From Burkholderia catarinensis (GTDB taxonomy: Bacteria; Pseudomonadota; Gammaproteobacteria; Burkholderiales; Burkholderiaceae): a DNA stretch of 64,000 bases. The notes below the pieces were generated by a model. The model worked only from the letters and a program-made list of their open reading frames with translations. It searched no databases and was not told where the DNA came from. Position 1 is the stretch's first letter. The number at the start of each line of letters is the position of its first letter. Below, in pieces: positions 25,710 to 34,736 of this stretch. Position numbers and translations under genes: made by a program. The DNA is taken from the NCBI RefSeq assembly GCF_001883705.2, contig NZ_MDEQ02000012.1, positions 1 to 64,000 of the forward strand, given 5' to 3'.

Positions 25710-26748
25710 AACCGACCTTGTCGACGAGCTGGCTCGCCTGCTTGCGATGCTTCGCGATGTCCGCCAGCGGCAGCGGATCGACCTTCAGCGTGCCGAAGCT
25801 TGCGATCACCGGATCGAGCTTCACGTTCGCGCGCACCGGGTATTCGTAGTTCGCCTGCGCATACAGCGCCTGCGCTTCCGGCGACACGAGGTATTCGAGC
25901 AGCTTCACCGCGTTGGCCCGGTGCGGCGCGTGCTTCGCGACCGTCGCGCCGCTGATGTTGACGTGCGTGCCGCCGCTCTTCGCGTTCGCGAACGTCGGCC
26001 GCACGACCTTGATCGCGTCGCCCCACTTGCGCGCGTCGGTGCCTGCGTCCGCGTTCTTCATGTGACCGACGTAGTACGCGTTCGCGAGGCCGACGTCGCA
26101 GATGCCGCCGAGGATGTCGCGTGCGACGTCGCGGTCGCCGCCCGTCGCCTTGCGCGCGAGGTTCGCCTTCACGCCGCGCAGCCATTTTTCGGTTGCGGCT
26201 TCGCCGTCGTGCGCGATCATCGCCGCGACGAGCGCCGTGTTGTACGGATGCTGGCCCGAGCGGATGCAGACCTTGCCCTTCCATTTCGGGTCGGCGAGAT
26301 CCTCGTAGCGGAACGCATCGACCTTCAGGTCCTTTTCGACGTACAGCACGCGGTCGCGCAGCGACAGCGCGTACCAGTCGCCGTTCGCGCCGCGCAGGTT
26401 CGCGGGAATCGCGTCGTCGAGCGCCTTCGAGCGCACCGGCTGCGTGAGCCCGCCGTCGACGAGATCGAGCAGGTTGCCGACGTCGACCGTCATCAGCACG
26501 TCGGCCGGCGACTGTGCGCCTTCCGCCTTCACGCGCTCGAGCAGGCCGTCCTTCACGAACACCGTGTTGACCTTGACGCCGCTCTGCTTCGTGAACGCGT
26601 CGATGAGCGGCTGGATCAGCTTCGGTTCGCGGGTGGTGTACAGGCTCACTTCCTCGGCTGCATGGGCCAGCGGCGCGAAGGCGGCCGCGGCGGTGGCAAG
26701 GGCGAGGGCGCCGGCGAGCGGCAGCAGGCGGGTGCGCGGATTCGACAT
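25699..26748 (-). CDS. fbpA: Ferric iron-binding periplasmic protein, FbpA/FutA-type
   Basis: A 349-residue class-C ferric-binding protein. The signal peptide ends at AHA (about residues 28-30) and the mature protein begins EEVSLYTTREPKLIQPLIDAF, the typical FutA/FbpA opening. Later motifs include GDWYALSLRDRVLYVEKDL, GGICDVGLANAYYVGHM and NYEYPVRANV, whose tyrosines are the likely iron ligands. The gene leads the fbpABC-like operon and has a Fur-like site about 105 bp upstream. Confidence 0.92.
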   Translation of the reverse strand: MSNPRTRLLPLAGALALATAAAAFAPLAHAAEEVSLYTTREPKLIQPLIDAFTKQSGVKVNTVFVKDGLLERVKAEGAQSPADVLMTVDVGNLLDLVDGGLTQPVRSKALDDAIPANLRGANGDWYALSLRDRVLYVEKDLKVDAFRYEDLADPKWKGKVCIRSGQHPYNTALVAAMIAHDGEAATEKWLRGVKANLARKATGGDRDVARDILGGICDVGLANAYYVGHMKNADAGTDARKWGDAIKVVRPTFANAKSGGTHVNISGATVAKHAPHRANAVKLLEYLVSPEAQALYAQANYEYPVRANVKLDPVIASFGTLKVDPLPLADIAKHRKQASQLVDKVGFDN

Positions 26749-26852
26749 GAAGACTCCGGTGGGGCAGGTGGACGAAGGGAGCGTTCCGGGGCGCGCCTGC
26801 CGCCCGAGCGATCCGGAACATTACATAATGAAAGACTCCGGATTCTAGATCG

Positions 26853-26871
26853 AAATGGGAACGATTATCAA
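26853..26871 (-). promoter_or_regulatory. Fur box-like sequence upstream of the iron importer
   Basis: On the minus strand the 19-mer starts GATAATCGTTCCCATTT, an imperfect match to the Fur consensus: 11 of 19 against GATAATGATAATCATTATC, and better against the GAtAATcgTTCtCATT forms common in Burkholderiales. Position upstream of a ferric importer supports the call. Confidence 0.55.
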
Positions 26872-26992
26872 ATGAAAGCTTGCGGAAAGCGGCGGGGATA
26901 GCGCGAAAAGGGGATCGGAAACGGGACGTCGCAGCGGGGGCGCAAGCGCGTAGAATGCCCGCTTCGATGAATTTGACGGAGACGCACCGACC

Positions 26993-27154
26993 ATGAGCGA
27001 TCAGCGCAAGAAGAACCCTGTCCGCAACGTGAGCATCCTGATCGTCGTGGCCGTGCTGCTCGTGATCGGGACGATCCTGTACAACGCGATTTCGCAGAAG
27101 CACGCGTACGACGAGGCCCATCCGGCCGAGGCCGCGAACGCGGCATCGCACTGA
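26993..27154 (+). CDS. 53-residue single-pass membrane protein
   Basis: A short reading frame starting ATG 26993, with GACGGAGACG about 13 bases before it as a ribosome site. It encodes 53 residues: a basic N-terminus (MSDQRKKNPVRN), one clear membrane helix at about residues 13-30 (VSILIVVAVLLVIGTILY), and a polar tail ending in EAANAASH. Codon usage matches the surroundings. It is divergent from the iron operon and separated from the permease gene by a convergent gap. The function is unknown. Confidence 0.7.
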   Translation: MSDQRKKNPVRNVSILIVVAVLLVIGTILYNAISQKHAYDEAHPAEAANAASH

Positions 27155-27266
27155 CGGCCAGGCGAAGCGGGGAAGCCCGCGGTTTCAGGCGCGGCAGGCG
27201 CCGCGCGGAGCCGGGACGGAAGCGGGCGCCGAAACCGGCGCGCCGCGCAGGCAGGTCAGCCGTGCG

Positions 27267-28634
27267 TCAACGTGACGCAGGTGCGAACTTCGGGCGGATC
27301 CGTGCGTAGAACACGGCCGCGAGCAGCGCGAGCCAGGCCGCGCCGACATACAGCGCGACGCGCGTGTCCTCGAACCAGCCGAGCATCACGATCACGAAGC
27401 CCATGAATGCGATCGTCAGTGCCGGCGCCACCGGCCACAGCGGCACCTTGAACTTCAGCGCGGCGACTTCGGCGCCCGACAGGCGGCGGCGCATCGCGAC
27501 CTGCGACAACAGGATCATCAGCCATACCCACACGGTCGCGAACGTCGCGATCGCCGCGACCACCAGGAACACGTCCTTCGGCATCAGGTAGTTGAGCACC
27601 ACGCCGACGAGCAGCGCGGTCGCCATCACGACCACCGTGACCCACGGCACGCCGTGCCGCGACGTCGTCATCAGCACGCGCGGCGCCTGGCCCTGCCGGG
27701 CCATCCCGAACATCATCCGGCCCGCGCCGAAGATGTCGCTGTTGATCGCGGAGATCGCCGCGCTGATCACGACCAGGTTGAGGATCGTCGCGGCCGACTT
27801 CACGCCGAGCGCCGAGAAGATCTGCACGAACGGGCTGCCGTCGCTGCCGACCCCCGTCCACGGGCTGATCGACATCAGCACGACCATCGTCAGCACGTAG
27901 AACAGCAGGATGCGCGCAGGCACCGCGTTGATCGCGCGCGGAATCACCCGCTCCGGGTCCTTCGCCTCGCCGGCGCTCATCCCGATCACCTCGATCCCGC
28001 CGTACGCGAAGATCACGACCGACAGCGATGCGATCAGCCCGCCGACGCCGTTCGGCAAAAAGCCGCCGTGGTTCCACAGGTTCGCGAACGTCGGCACGTC
28101 GGCCGAATGGCCGAAGTGCATGCCGCTCAGCAGGATCGCGACGCCGCCGCCGATCATCGCGACGATCGCGCCGACCTTGATGATCGACAGCCAGAATTCG
28201 AGTTCGCCGAACACCTTCACGTGGCACAGGTTCAGCCCGCAGATGATCGCGACGATCCCGAGCACCCAGATCCATTGCGGGACATCCGGAAACCAGAAGC
28301 CCATGTAGATGCCGAACGCGGTGATGTCGGCGATCGCGACGATCACCATTTCGAGCGTGTAGGTCCAGCCTGTGACGAATCCCGCGAACGGGCCGAGGTT
28401 CTCGGTCGCGTAGTGGCCGAACGAGCCGGCGACGGGTTCGCGCACGGCCATCTCGCCGAGCGCGCGCATCACCATGTAGACGGCCGCGCCGCCCAGGAGG
28501 TACGCCAGGATCACGGCCGGGCCCGCGAGCTGGATCGCGGTCGCCGAACCGTAGAACAGGCCCGTGCCGATCGCCGAACCCAGCGCGAGAAAGCGGATGT
28601 GCCGCGCGCTCAGGTGGCGCTGCAAGTTTTTCAT
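27267..28634 (-). CDS. Amino acid permease, AAT family (ProY/HutT-like)
   Basis: A 455-residue proton-coupled amino acid permease with twelve membrane helices. Start 28634 follows GGAGA. The signature near the N-terminus ([31 protein letters not shown]) and [19 protein letters not shown] are those of the APC superfamily AAT group, which includes proline, histidine and aromatic permeases. The substrate cannot be read from sequence. The palindrome upstream (28691-28712) resembles HutC-type operators, which favours histidine, but this is inference. Confidence 0.88.
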   Translation of the reverse strand: MKNLQRHLSARHIRFLALGSAIGTGLFYGSATAIQLAGPAVILAYLLGGAAVYMVMRALGEMAVREPVAGSFGHYATENLGPFAGFVTGWTYTLEMVIVAIADITAFGIYMGFWFPDVPQWIWVLGIVAIICGLNLCHVKVFGELEFWLSIIKVGAIVAMIGGGVAILLSGMHFGHSADVPTFANLWNHGGFLPNGVGGLIASLSVVIFAYGGIEVIGMSAGEAKDPERVIPRAINAVPARILLFYVLTMVVLMSISPWTGVGSDGSPFVQIFSALGVKSAATILNLVVISAAISAINSDIFGAGRMMFGMARQGQAPRVLMTTSRHGVPWVTVVVMATALLVGVVLNYLMPKDVFLVVAAIATFATVWVWLMILLSQVAMRRRLSGAEVAALKFKVPLWPVAPALTIAFMGFVIVMLGWFEDTRVALYVGAAWLALLAAVFYARIRPKFAPASR

Positions 28635-28690
28635 CGAGTCTCCGATATCGTTATGCGACGGACCGGGCGAGCGAGACCGGTCCGTCTGGC

Positions 28691-28712
28691 TCAAGTTGTC
28701 TATACAACTTGA
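28691..28712. promoter_or_regulatory. GntR/HutC-like operator before the amino acid permease
   Basis: TCAAGTTGT (28691-28699), four bases, ACAACTTGA (28704-28712): perfect 9-bp arms. The centre reads TTGTATAGACAA on the minus strand, close to HutC-class GntR operators. It lies about 57 bp before the permease start. Confidence 0.6.
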
Positions 28713-28923
28713 ATGTGAACGAATGATAACAAGCCGGGCCGGGTGACCGGAATCGGGTATTCCCTGACTGGCGCGACGGGCACGACAGGGTGTTGGGCGG
28801 CCGCGCGTCGAGTGCGCGGGCCGTGTGGGGCGGGGTCATGCTTCGGGGGATCGCTGAATCGGGGAGTGCCGGCGGCCGATCCGCGGGGTGCGCGGGCCGG
28901 CCACCGGCGGGATAGAGCCGCGG

Positions 28924-31215
28924 TCAGGCGGGCAGGCGGATCACGCTCGCATCCTTGCGGATCAGCAGCGACGACGCGAGCATCTGCTTGCACTGGTGCG
29001 CGAGCACCTTCAGGTCGTGCGTGAGTTCGGCGCCCACCGCATCGGACTTTTCCGCGGACACGACCATCGCGTCGAGCTCGCGCGTGATCTGCTTCGACGC
29101 TTCGAGCTGATCGGCGGGCGGCGGCTCGCCGGCTTCGGCCTTCTCGAGATTGTCGAGCACGGCGGCGAGCCCGCGGTGCAGCGCGTCGTCGTGGACGAGG
29201 CTGCCGTCGGCCACGCACGCGCTGCGGATCAGCGGCGCGGCGGCCGTGATCTGCGCGCCGAGCACATGCGTCTGCACGAGCAGGTCGTTCAGCTCGGGCA
29301 CGAAGCGCTGGTGCGCCTTCGGCTCGATCATCATCCGCTGGAACGCCTGCCCGAGGTTCGCGAACGCGATGTGCACGTCCTTGCGCGCAAGGCGGTAGCG
29401 GTAGTCGGCGTCGAGGCTGGCAACCGGCGCTTCGATCGCGGCGGCCACGCCCGCGACGACGGCCGCGCCGTCGGCGGCCGGCACGGGCGGCGGCGACATG
29501 CCGCGCCCGGCGCGCCACACGGCTTCGAAATACTTGCGGGTGGACGTCAGCATGTCGGTGACGAGCTTGCCCATCAGCCGGTATTCCCAGTACGGGAACA
29601 GCCGGCTCGCGGCGATCGCGATCATGCAGCCGACCACGGTGTCGATCGCGCGCTCGCCGATGATCCGCATGCTGCCCGGCGCGAGCAGGTGGAACATCAG
29701 CAATACGTACGACGACGTGAAGACGACGCTCGCCGCGTAGTTGAACAGCAGCAGGCTGTAGCTCATCACCATCGACCCGAACATGATCGCGATCAGCAGG
29801 TGCGGCTCCTTCACCGTGTAGATCAGTGCGATGCTCGCCGCGCAGCCGATCAGCGTGCCGACGATCCGCTGCGCGTTGCGCTGCTTGGTGAGCGAGTAGC
29901 CGGGCTTCAGGATGATGATGGTCGTCATCACGATCCAGTATGCGTTCGTGAGCGGCAGCAGCCGGCCGATCCAGAAGCCGACCGCCACCGCGATAGTCAC
30001 GCGCAGCGCGTGGCGCAAGCTCGGCGAGCGCATGTTCAGGTTCGAGAAGATCAGCAACGGCGACATCTGGCGGCGCTGCAGGAAGCGCGTGAGCGCCTTG
30101 TCGATCTTCAGTTCGGTTTGCTGCGGATCGGCGTGGCCCGACAGGTTGCGGCGCATCCGGTCGATCAGGCGCGTCGCGCTCCAGATGCGCCGGAACGTCG
30201 CGAGCACGGCCGCATACGCTTCCGCGTTGGTGGCCGCGAAGTTCTTCTTGCGCATCAGCTCGATCTCGTACTCGATCGCGCGCAGCTCGGCCTTCACGCT
30301 GACGTGCGAATGCGGCGCGCGGTTCTCGAGCACCGCGAGGCCGATCTCCTCGAGATCGGCGGCCGCCTTGCGGATCAGGTCGCGGTAGAAAATGATCAGG
30401 TCCGAGCCGCCGAACGTGTTGCGCACCAGCGGGTAGTCGGTGTGCGCGCCGACGAACAGCTCGTGCAGGTCGACGCTGTTGATGAACAGGTTGTACATCG
30501 CCGTGCGGCCGGGATCGAGCTTGCCGCGCCGCAGCTTCGGCAGGTTGCGCAGCACGATGTCGCGCGCGGTTTCCTGCGTTTCGACTGCCGTGATCTGCCG
30601 CGCGACGAGATTCCGGTAGCACTCGTCGAGATCGGCGTCGAGATCGTAGAACTGCGCACGCGCGAGCAGGTAGTCGGCGCATGCGAACAGGCTCTCGGCA
30701 AGCGCCTGCTGCTCGATCCGGCGCGCCTGCCATCGCGACACGAGCGTGGCCCAGTACGTGTACCAGAGGCCGCCCGCGAGAATCCAGCCGGCGTTGATGA
30801 ACGCCTGCAGCGGCGTGAATTTCTCCTCGAGCGTCATCACCATCATGAACAGCGTCGCGAAGCTGATCTGCGGCCAGCGGTTGCCGTAGACGACGATCAG
30901 CGACAGCACGAACGTGAGCGGCACGATCGTGAGCCACAGCGCGAAGATGTTCGGCGTCGCGAGGCCGGTCGCGAGCGCGGCGAGAAAGCCGATCACGCTG
31001 CACGCGAGCATTTCGTTCTGCTTGTACTTGAGCGGGCCCGGCATGTCGACGACGCACGCGCCGAGCGCGCCCGTCGAGATCGTGAAGCCGAGCTCCCGGT
31101 TGTGAAACACGATCAGGCACAGCACGGCCGGCAGCGAGACGCCGACCGCGATCCGCAGGCCGCCGAAAAAGTACTGGCTGTAGAAAAATTTTCTGATTTC
31201 GACCGAATAGCGCAT
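28924..31215 (-). CDS. FUSC-family membrane protein (aromatic acid efflux-type)
   Basis: A 763-residue inner-membrane protein with two hydrophobic blocks (about residues 15-170 and 410-540), each followed by a cytoplasmic helical region. This is the layout of the YccS/AaeB/FUSC family, associated with export of aromatic acids or fusaric acid. Start 31215 (MRYSVEIRKFFYSQYFFGG) agrees with the family. No membrane-fusion or outer-membrane partner lies beside it. It diverges from recC with a 182-bp shared promoter region. Confidence 0.85.
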   Translation of the reverse strand: MRYSVEIRKFFYSQYFFGGLRIAVGVSLPAVLCLIVFHNRELGFTISTGALGACVVDMPGPLKYKQNEMLACSVIGFLAALATGLATPNIFALWLTIVPLTFVLSLIVVYGNRWPQISFATLFMMVMTLEEKFTPLQAFINAGWILAGGLWYTYWATLVSRWQARRIEQQALAESLFACADYLLARAQFYDLDADLDECYRNLVARQITAVETQETARDIVLRNLPKLRRGKLDPGRTAMYNLFINSVDLHELFVGAHTDYPLVRNTFGGSDLIIFYRDLIRKAAADLEEIGLAVLENRAPHSHVSVKAELRAIEYEIELMRKKNFAATNAEAYAAVLATFRRIWSATRLIDRMRRNLSGHADPQQTELKIDKALTRFLQRRQMSPLLIFSNLNMRSPSLRHALRVTIAVAVGFWIGRLLPLTNAYWIVMTTIIILKPGYSLTKQRNAQRIVGTLIGCAASIALIYTVKEPHLLIAIMFGSMVMSYSLLLFNYAASVVFTSSYVLLMFHLLAPGSMRIIGERAIDTVVGCMIAIAASRLFPYWEYRLMGKLVTDMLTSTRKYFEAVWRAGRGMSPPPVPAADGAAVVAGVAAAIEAPVASLDADYRYRLARKDVHIAFANLGQAFQRMMIEPKAHQRFVPELNDLLVQTHVLGAQITAAAPLIRSACVADGSLVHDDALHRGLAAVLDNLEKAEAGEPPPADQLEASKQITRELDAMVVSAEKSDAVGAELTHDLKVLAHQCKQMLASSLLIRKDASVIRLPA

Positions 31216-31397
31216 CGATGGGCTGAATGGCAGACGAAGACGCCCGGGGGCGGCGTATTGACTGGCGACGAGTCTATCGTATTTCGCGGTCCGCAAAACC
31301 TGGCTGTCCGGCCGACGTTCATTGCGACGGTCCTTTTGCTATCCTTGGTGATCCTGTTCGCCCGGCCCGGCCGGCGCGAGGTTCCGACGCCTGCCTC

Positions 31398-34300
31398 ATG
31401 CTCCATCTCTTCTATTCGAACCGTCACGAAACGCTGGCCGACGCGCTGCTCGAGGATCTCGCCGCATTCCCGGCCCGCAACGGTCCGTGGGCGCCGCAAC
31501 AGGTCATCGTGCCGAGCGCGGCGCTGCGCCGCCGTCTCGAGCTCGACATCGCCGCGCGCAACGGCGTGTGCGCGAATGTCGAGTTCACGTATCTCGCGCA
31601 ATGGCTGTGGGCGCAGATCGGCCGCGTGCTGACGGTGCCCGCGCGTTCGCCGTTCGCACCCGACCGTCTCGTGTGGCGCTGCTACCGGCTGTTCGCGCAG
31701 GCGGCCGGCGGCGCGCCGTGGCTCGCGTCGCCGCGGCTGGCCGCGTATCTGTCCGCGTCCGACGATGCGATGCGCTACGAGCTCGCGCATCGCGTCGCGG
31801 CCGTGCTCGATCATTACCTGACCTATCGCCCCGAATGGCTGGCCGCGTGGCAGGCCGGCGAGTCCGTGCTCGCGGGCGACGCCGCACCGCGCGGGATCAG
31901 CGATGCCGCGCGCGACGACGAGCGCTGGCAGGCCGCGCTGTGGCGCGCGCTGCTTGCCGAACTGAGCGACAGCGGTACGCCGCCCGCGCACCGTTTCCTC
32001 GTCGAGGCGCGTCAACTCGATCCCGAAACCGTCGCCCGCGCGGACTGGCCGGAATCGGTCAGCGTGTTCGCGCTGCCGACGATGCCGCCGCTGCATGTCG
32101 CGCTGCTGCGCGAGCTGTCGCGCTGGATCGACGTGCGCGTCTATGCGCTGAACCCGTGCCGCGAATTCTGGTTCGACATCGTGACCGCCGCGCATGCCGA
32201 GGCGCTCGACGCGGCCGGGCGGCTCGACTACCAGGAAGTCGGCCATCCGCTGCTCGCCGAATGGGGCAGGCAGACGCAGGCGCAACTGCACATGCTGCAC
32301 GAACTGACCGAAAGCGCCGCGTCGGGCGATGCGTCGCGTTTCGTCGAGAATCCCGCGCCCACCTGGCTCGCGCGCGTGCAGAACGCGATCCTCGAACTGC
32401 GGCCGGAGGCCGAAACCGGCGAACCGCCGGCCGAGCGCGGGATCGAGGTGCACGTGTGCCACAGCCTCGCGCGTCAGCTCGAGGTGCTGCACGACCGGCT
32501 GCTCGCGTGGTTCGACGCCGACGCGAGCCTGCAGCCGTCCGACGTGCTCGTCGCGGTGGCCGACCTCGCGGCGGCCGGGCCGCTGATCGACGCGGTGTTC
32601 GGCACGGCCGGCGCCGGCGGCGCGCGCGTGCCTTACCGGATCACCGGCCTGCCGCCGTCGCAGGCGAACCCGGTCGCGCGCGTGCTGCTCGACTGGCTCG
32701 CGCTGCCGGAACGGCAGGTCGGCGCGCCGGAGCTGGTCGAATGGCTGCGCGTCGACGCGGTGGCGGCGCGCTACGGCATCGATGCGGCCGCGCTCGAGAC
32801 GGTGCAGACCTGGCTCGCGGCCGCCGGCGCGCGGCGCGGGTTGTCGCCGCGCGCGAGCGACGACGCGGCCGTGCCGTCGGCACGCCATACGTTCTCCGAT
32901 GCGCTCGCGCGGCTCTTTCTCGGTTATGCGATGCCGGAAGGCGCGGCGCCGGTCGGCGCGTGGCTGCCGATCGAGGCGGCCACGGGCAGCGAGGCCGAAC
33001 TGCTCGGCCGGCTCGCGCGCTTTACCGACGATCTCGACGGCTTCGCGCGGCGGCTCGCCGAATCGCACACGCCGCGCGGCTGGAGCGAACTGTTCGCCGA
33101 CACGCTCGCGCGTTTCTTCGATTCGGGCGCCGCCTATGCGGACGCGCTCGCGGGGGTGCGCGACGCGCTCGACGCGATGCTGGCCGCGATGACGGAGGGC
33201 GCGCCCGACGAAGCGCTGCCGGCGGCCGTCGTCCGTGCGGGGCTGGCTGCGGCGCTCGACGATCCGGCGCGCGGCGGGGTGCCGTGGGGCGGCGTCACGT
33301 TCTCGTCGCTGACGAGCCTGCGCGGGCTGCCGTATCGCGTCGTCTGCCTGCTCGGGATGGATGACGGCGTGCTGCCGAGCCTCGCGCGCGCGGACGAATT
33401 CGACCTGATGGCCGTGTTGCCGAAGCTCGGCGACCGGCAGCGCCGCGACGACGAGCGCAACCTGTTTCTCGACCTGCTGCTCGCCGCACGCGACCGGCTG
33501 CTGATCGCCTACACGGGTCGCAACATTCGCGACAACGCGCCGTTGCCGCCCGCGGCACTCGTCGACGAACTGCTCGACCATCTCGCGCTCGTCACGGCCG
33601 GGCCCGACGCCGCGCCGGACGCGGTCGATGCCGCGCGGCGCGCGTTCGTCGTCGAGCATCCGCTGCAACCGTTCGCAGCCGCGTATTTCCAGCCCGGCAG
33701 CGAACTCGTTTCCTATGACGCCGAGCGCGCGACGCTCGCGTCGCTGCTGGCCGCCGAGGCATCGCGCGACGGGCCGCGCGAGTTGCCGTTCTTCGCGCAG
33801 CCGCTGCCGGCGGAGCCGGTCGAGCCCGTCGCGTTCAGCGAATTCGAACGCTTCTGGCGGCATCCCGCGCGTGCGCTGCTGCGCGCGCGGCTCGGCATCG
33901 TGCTCGCCGACGCGCAGGCCGAACTGCTCGATACGGAGCCGTTCGCGCTGGACTTCGCCGGCAGCGACGCGCTCGCCGAGCGCGTGCTGCCGCTCCTGAT
34001 CGAATCGGGCGACGGGGCCGTGCACGATCACGCGCTGCGCATTGCGGACGCGAGCCCCGAACTGCCCGGCGGCGCGACGGGCGCCGTGTGGCGCGACCAG
34101 GCGCTCGGCTCGATGACGCAGCTTGCGTCGAGCGTGCGCCACGCGCTGGCCGACGGCATGGAGCGGCGGCCGTTCTCGCTCGTCGTCGTGCCGGCCTGGC
34201 CCGACACGGAGCAGGCGCTGTTCGGTGCCGACGACGCGATGCTGTCGGGCGATGCGGTCAGCGCGCCGCTCGAACTGCACGGCACGCTGAACCGGCTGAC

Positions 34301-34736
34301 GCCGGCCGGGCAGATCATCTACCGCTATGCGCGGCCGAGTGCGCGCGACTACCTGTCCGCGTGGCTCGCGCATCTGGTCTACTGCGCGGTCGAGCCGGGC
34401 GGTCCGCGCCGCACGCTGTGGTTCGGCAGCGGCGGCGCGTTCGAGCTGACGCCCGTCGCGGCGCCGCTGGAGCGGCTCGCGCCGCTTGCCGCGCTGTTTC
34501 GCGCGGGGCGGCGCATGCCGCTGCGGTTTTTCCCGCGCAGCGCCTGGGCGAGGGTGTCCGACGGCGAGGCCAAGGCCGCGAGCGTCTGGATCAACGAGCG
34601 CGTCGTGAGCGAAGCCGACGATCCGGCGATCGCCATTGCGTGGCGCGGCGCGCATCCGTCGCTCGACGAGCCGTTCGGCACGCTCGCGCGGCTCGTGTTC
34701 GAGCCGCTCGTCGCGCATCTGAAGGAGGTTGCATGA
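31398..34736 (+). CDS. recC: Exodeoxyribonuclease V gamma subunit RecC
   Basis: A 1112-residue RecC, close to the E. coli length of 1122. Start 31398 gives the family N-terminus MLHLFYSNRHETLADALL. Recognisable segments include VPSAALRRRLELDIAARNGVCANVEF, YRITGLPPSQANPVARVLLDWL and TFSSLTSLRGLPYRVVCLLGMDDGVLP, from the inactivated helicase-like domains that read Chi. The stop overlaps recB by four bases. It forms the RecBCD complex with the next two genes for double-strand break repair. Confidence 0.94.
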   Translation: MLHLFYSNRHETLADALLEDLAAFPARNGPWAPQQVIVPSAALRRRLELDIAARNGVCANVEFTYLAQWLWAQIGRVLTVPARSPFAPDRLVWRCYRLFAQAAGGAPWLASPRLAAYLSASDDAMRYELAHRVAAVLDHYLTYRPEWLAAWQAGESVLAGDAAPRGISDAARDDERWQAALWRALLAELSDSGTPPAHRFLVEARQLDPETVARADWPESVSVFALPTMPPLHVALLRELSRWIDVRVYALNPCREFWFDIVTAAHAEALDAAGRLDYQEVGHPLLAEWGRQTQAQLHMLHELTESAASGDASRFVENPAPTWLARVQNAILELRPEAETGEPPAERGIEVHVCHSLARQLEVLHDRLLAWFDADASLQPSDVLVAVADLAAAGPLIDAVFGTAGAGGARVPYRITGLPPSQANPVARVLLDWLALPERQVGAPELVEWLRVDAVAARYGIDAAALETVQTWLAAAGARRGLSPRASDDAAVPSARHTFSDALARLFLGYAMPEGAAPVGAWLPIEAATGSEAELLGRLARFTDDLDGFARRLAESHTPRGWSELFADTLARFFDSGAAYADALAGVRDALDAMLAAMTEGAPDEALPAAVVRAGLAAALDDPARGGVPWGGVTFSSLTSLRGLPYRVVCLLGMDDGVLPSLARADEFDLMAVLPKLGDRQRRDDERNLFLDLLLAARDRLLIAYTGRNIRDNAPLPPAALVDELLDHLALVTAGPDAAPDAVDAARRAFVVEHPLQPFAAAYFQPGSELVSYDAERATLASLLAAEASRDGPRELPFFAQPLPAEPVEPVAFSEFERFWRHPARALLRARLGIVLADAQAELLDTEPFALDFAGSDALAERVLPLLIESGDGAVHDHALRIADASPELPGGATGAVWRDQALGSMTQLASSVRHALADGMERRPFSLVVVPAWPDTEQALFGADDAMLSGDAVSAPLELHGTLNRLTPAGQIIYRYARPSARDYLSAWLAHLVYCAVEPGGPRRTLWFGSGGAFELTPVAAPLERLAPLAALFRAGRRMPLRFFPRSAWARVSDGEAKAASVWINERVVSEADDPAIAIAWRGAHPSLDEPFGTLARLVFEPLVAHLKEVA

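Noticed and set aside
24012-25955. 647-codon plus-strand frame across the iron permease
   Set aside because: Arg/Gln/His-rich shadow of the permease frame, no recognisable domain.
31113-34718. 1201-codon open frame on the strand opposite recC
   Set aside because: Arg/Ala/His-rich translation with no family features. It is the mirror of a real high-GC gene; recC on the plus strand has clear homology.
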